Source: Anaerolineales bacterium
GTDB taxonomy: Bacteria > Chloroflexota > Anaerolineae > Anaerolineales > Villigracilaceae
Length of the DNA: 64,000 nt
Direction: 5' to 3'
NCBI GenBank assembly: GCA_024710905.1
Contig: JANJTV010000036.1
Span: forward strand, 1 to 64,000
Shown here: in pieces, positions 61,638-64,000 of the stretch
Layout of the letters: each line of letters starts with the position of its first letter
Numbering within the stretch: the stretch's first letter is position 1
Program-made: the position numbers and the translations under genes
Notes under the pieces: model-generated
What the model saw: only the letters and a program-made list of their open reading frames with translations
Told to the model about the DNA's origin: nothing
The model's database searches: none

Positions 61638-62563
61638 TGACCAAATACCTTGTTACCGGCGGCGCCGGGTTTATAGGTTCTCACCTGGTGCGCGCCCTGC
61701 TCGAGCAGGGCGAATTTGTGCGTGTGCTTGACAACTTTTCGACGGGCAAGGCTGAGAATCTGGCCGGGTTGGATGTGGAATTAATCGAAGGCGATATCCG
61801 CGATGAATCCAAAGCCGCAGAAGCAATGCGCGACATCAATGTAGTTTTTCATGAAGCTGCGTTTGTGTCCGTGCCGCAATCCATGGAAGACCCGCTGGCT
61901 TGCTTCAGTATTAACCAACAGGGTACGGAAGTGCTGCTCGAAGCGGCGAGAAAGGCGGGGGTGAGCCGGTTTGTGTTAGCTTCTTCTGCGGCGGTGTACG
62001 GCGATCTGGATGAACTACCCCTGGACGAGGAGGCCATCCTGTCACCTTTATCCCCCTATGCCGTTTCAAAGCGCGTGGATGAAATTTATGCCGAGATGTA
62101 CACCCGCTCTTTTGGATTAGAAGTGGCAGCTCTGCGCTATTTCAATATCTATGGTCCGCGCCAACGTCCAGATAGTATGTATGCGGCGGCTGTGCCGATC
62201 TTTGCCCGCCGCTTGCTGGACGGCCAGCCGGTGACGATTTTTGGCGATGGCGGTCAGACCCGTGATTTGGTCTATGTCGGTGATGTCGTACGCGCCAACC
62301 TGGCAGCCAGCCAGCACCCGGATGCGCCGGGGCAGGTCTTTAATGTCTGTACTGGCCTGGAAACGCGGGTGATTGACCTGGTGGATGGATTACGGGAACT
62401 GATTCCCGGCACGCCCGAGCCGGTGTTTGCTGCACCGCGCGCCGGAGATATTTATAAATCGGTGGGCAGCCCGGCCAAGGCAACCCGCGTGCTGGGCTTT
62501 ACCGCCCAAACTAGCCTGCCGGATGGCCTGCAGGCAGTGGTGGATTGGATGAGGAAGGCGTAG
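61637..62563 (+). CDS. GalE-like UDP-sugar epimerase (right-arm copy)
   Basis: This is an identical 308-aa SDR with TGGAGFIGSH and catalytic YAVSK. It shares one base with the preceding gene. Confidence 0.86.
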   Translation: MTKYLVTGGAGFIGSHLVRALLEQGEFVRVLDNFSTGKAENLAGLDVELIEGDIRDESKAAEAMRDINVVFHEAAFVSVPQSMEDPLACFSINQQGTEVLLEAARKAGVSRFVLASSAAVYGDLDELPLDEEAILSPLSPYAVSKRVDEIYAEMYTRSFGLEVAALRYFNIYGPRQRPDSMYAAAVPIFARRLLDGQPVTIFGDGGQTRDLVYVGDVVRANLAASQHPDAPGQVFNVCTGLETRVIDLVDGLRELIPGTPEPVFAAPRAGDIYKSVGSPAKATRVLGFTAQTSLPDGLQAVVDWMRKA

Positions 62564-64000
62564 TTGGGTTCTCGTTTTCGTAATCGTTATGTGTTGCTGG
62601 CAGATGTGCTGCTGATTGCCATTTCGGCGCTCGGCAGTTATGTGCTGCGCCTGGAGATCGGCGAGGATTTCTTCCGGTTTTATTTCCAGGGTGCGTTGTG
62701 GCTGCTCGGCGTTTCGCTGGTGATTAAACCGCTAGTGTATTACTGGTTCGGCCTGTATCGCCGCCTGTGGGTGTATGCCAGCATTGATGAATTGAAGTTG
62801 ATTGCCACGGCGGTGACGGTGGCCTCGTTGCTGGTCTCAGGGTTGGTGATTGGCCTGTTCTGGTTGCAGGTGATTGGGCCGGGTTTCCCGCGCTCGGTAC
62901 TGGCCATTGACTGGCTGCTCTCGTTGCTGCTGGTGGGCGGTGCGCGTTTTTCGCTGCGCATCCTGGCCGAGTCATCCGCGCCGCCGCGCTATGGCCAATT
63001 GAACAAGGTATTGATCATCGGGGCCGGGTCGGCCGGCGCGCTGGTGGTCAAGGAAATGCAAAAGACCCGCCAGGTCAACCTGCAGCCGGTGGCTTTCCTG
63101 GATGATGACCCGGCCAAGCAGGGCCATTCCCTGTTGGGTGTGCCGGTGGTGGGAATGTTAACAGACCTGGCGCGTGTGTTGGATGAACAACCTGTAGATG
63201 AAGTGATCATCGCCATCCCGACTGCGCCGGGGCGGGTGGTGCGCCTGGTGGCGGATGTCTGTCGCCTGAAGGGTGTACCTTTCCGTACCATGCCTGGGCT
63301 GTATGAATTACTCGGCGGGCGGGTCAGCGTTTCGCGTCTGCGCGAAGTGGATATTACCGACCTGTTGCGCCGCGAGTTGACGGCTACGGATGACTCCCTG
63401 TTGGGCGAACGCCTGGGCGGGAGGCGTGTGCTGGTGACTGGCGCGGGCGGCTCAATTGGACGCGAACTGTGTCGCCAGATTGCCCGTTGGAACCCGCAGG
63501 AATTAATCCTGCTCGGGCATGGCGAGAACAGCATTTTTGAAAGCCTGCTGGAACTGCGCGAAAACAACCCGACCATTAAGATCACACCGATCATTGCTGA
63601 TGTGCGCGATGATGTTCGGATTGAATCCGTTTTCTTACAACTGCGCCCTCAGGTGGTTTTCCATGCTGCGGCGCACAAACATGTCCCGCTGATGCAGACC
63701 AATATCGAAGAAGCAGTGCTAAACAACGTGTTGGGAACCCGATGCATTGTGGAGGCTGCCATTCGCCACAACGCCGAACACATGGTGCTGATTTCGACAG
63801 ATAAAGCCGTTTCCCCCTCCAATGTTTATGGCGCGACCAAACGACTGGCGGAGATGATCGTGCTTGATGCTGCCCGCCAGAGCGGTAAATCTTTAACCGT
63901 TGTTCGCTTTGGTAATGTGCTTGGCAGCCGGGGCAGTATTATCCCCATCTTTAAACACCAGATTGCTTCCGGCGGGCCGGTGACGGTCACCCACCCTGGC
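62564..64000 (+). CDS. CapD/FlaA1-like sugar dehydratase, 3'-truncated by the window end (right-arm copy)
   Basis: The first 479 of 627 residues are present, including the N-terminal helices, TGAGGSIG and the catalytic NVYGATK. The TTG start directly follows the epimerase TAG. The ORF track omits it because no stop codon falls inside the window. It shows that the palindrome continues past the window edge. Confidence 0.85.
   Translation, partial: MGSRFRNRYVLLADVLLIAISALGSYVLRLEIGEDFFRFYFQGALWLLGVSLVIKPLVYYWFGLYRRLWVYASIDELKLIATAVTVASLLVSGLVIGLFWLQVIGPGFPRSVLAIDWLLSLLLVGGARFSLRILAESSAPPRYGQLNKVLIIGAGSAGALVVKEMQKTRQVNLQPVAFLDDDPAKQGHSLLGVPVVGMLTDLARVLDEQPVDEVIIAIPTAPGRVVRLVADVCRLKGVPFRTMPGLYELLGGRVSVSRLREVDITDLLRRELTATDDSLLGERLGGRRVLVTGAGGSIGRELCRQIARWNPQELILLGHGENSIFESLLELRENNPTIKITPIIADVRDDVRIESVFLQLRPQVVFHAAAHKHVPLMQTNIEEAVLNNVLGTRCIVEAAIRHNAEHMVLISTDKAVSPSNVYGATKRLAEMIVLDAARQSGKSLTVVRFGNVLGSRGSIIPIFKHQIASGGPVTVTHPG

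Larger units (their letters stand above)
38379..64000 (-). repeat. Right arm of the giant perfect inverted repeat
   Basis: This is the exact reverse complement of the left arm with no spacer, reaching the window end in the middle of the CapD-like gene. The absence of any divergence and a gene cut at the axis suggest an assembly or read fold-back, not an old duplication. Confidence 0.97.

Noticed and set aside
12757-64000. Palindrome as a hairpin telomere of a linear replicon read through its closed end
   Set aside because: The axis falls inside a membrane-sensor reading frame instead of an intergenic resolution site, and no protelomerase gene is visible. It cannot be fully excluded without reads.
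1-64000. CRISPR arrays, insertion sequences, prophage genes or a replication origin
   Set aside because: I found no regularly spaced repeats, transposases, phage structural genes or DnaA-box clusters in the window.

Overview
The window looks like a piece of a moderate-GC bacterial genome, most likely a Chloroflexota bacterium of the Anaerolineae type. That guess rests on gene content and style: tandem FemAB-like proteins inside an exopolysaccharide operon, an ABC-2 permease fused to a SpoIIM-like domain, Ig-like secreted proteins, multi-GAF HD-GYP sensors, tRNAs without encoded CCA, and TGnTATAAT promoters. No rRNA is present, so the assignment is an inference of moderate confidence.

The dominant feature is structural. 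Positions 12757-38378 and 38379-64000 are reverse complements of each other (x maps to 76757-x), with no spacer and no difference in any mirrored ORF or any stretch I compared. The palindrome runs off the right edge of the window, so each arm is at least 25,622 bp. The axis lies inside an open reading frame, so a membrane-sensor gene runs into its own antisense strand. The most likely explanation is an assembly or read fold-back artefact; a real tandem-inverted duplication is the main biological alternative. Right-arm genes are listed because the sequence contains them, but they should not be counted as independent genes until the junction is verified.

Unique left part (1-12756): RNase D and a beta-CASP metallo-hydrolase in one transcript; a large secreted metzincin-like protease with a C-terminal membrane anchor; tRNA-Ser(CGA), followed by a decayed copy of its own 3' end and terminator; a META-domain lipoprotein; two small membrane proteins; a speD-speE polyamine pair; and the 3' half of a long, tightly overlapping minus-strand operon.

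That operon starts at 17525 and runs leftward: family-2 glycosyltransferase, polyprenyl-phosphate sugar transferase, UDP-sugar epimerase, CapD/FlaA1-like dehydratase, two FemAB-like proteins, a small membrane protein, and a D-cysteine desulfhydrase-like PLP enzyme. It probably makes and modifies a cell-surface polysaccharide.

Right of it lie RidA, a tRNA-Phe/Gly/Cys operon with a good promoter, a single-domain response regulator, and tyrS. tyrS is preceded by a leader that reads as a classical amino-acid attenuator: a 16-codon peptide with tandem Tyr codons, a terminator hairpin, and a competing antiterminator. Next are an HD-domain protein, a TIGR01777-type epimerase, and an HNH nuclease. 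A ten-gene minus-strand operon then runs from purine nucleoside phosphorylase through an Ig-like membrane protein, a GNAT, a 7TM sensor, an S1 protein, FtsK, a CDP-alcohol phosphatidyltransferase and Lgt to an ABC transporter whose permease carries the SpoIIM domain. Divergent from it is a three-GAF HD-GYP phosphodiesterase, followed by the sensor gene cut by the palindrome axis.
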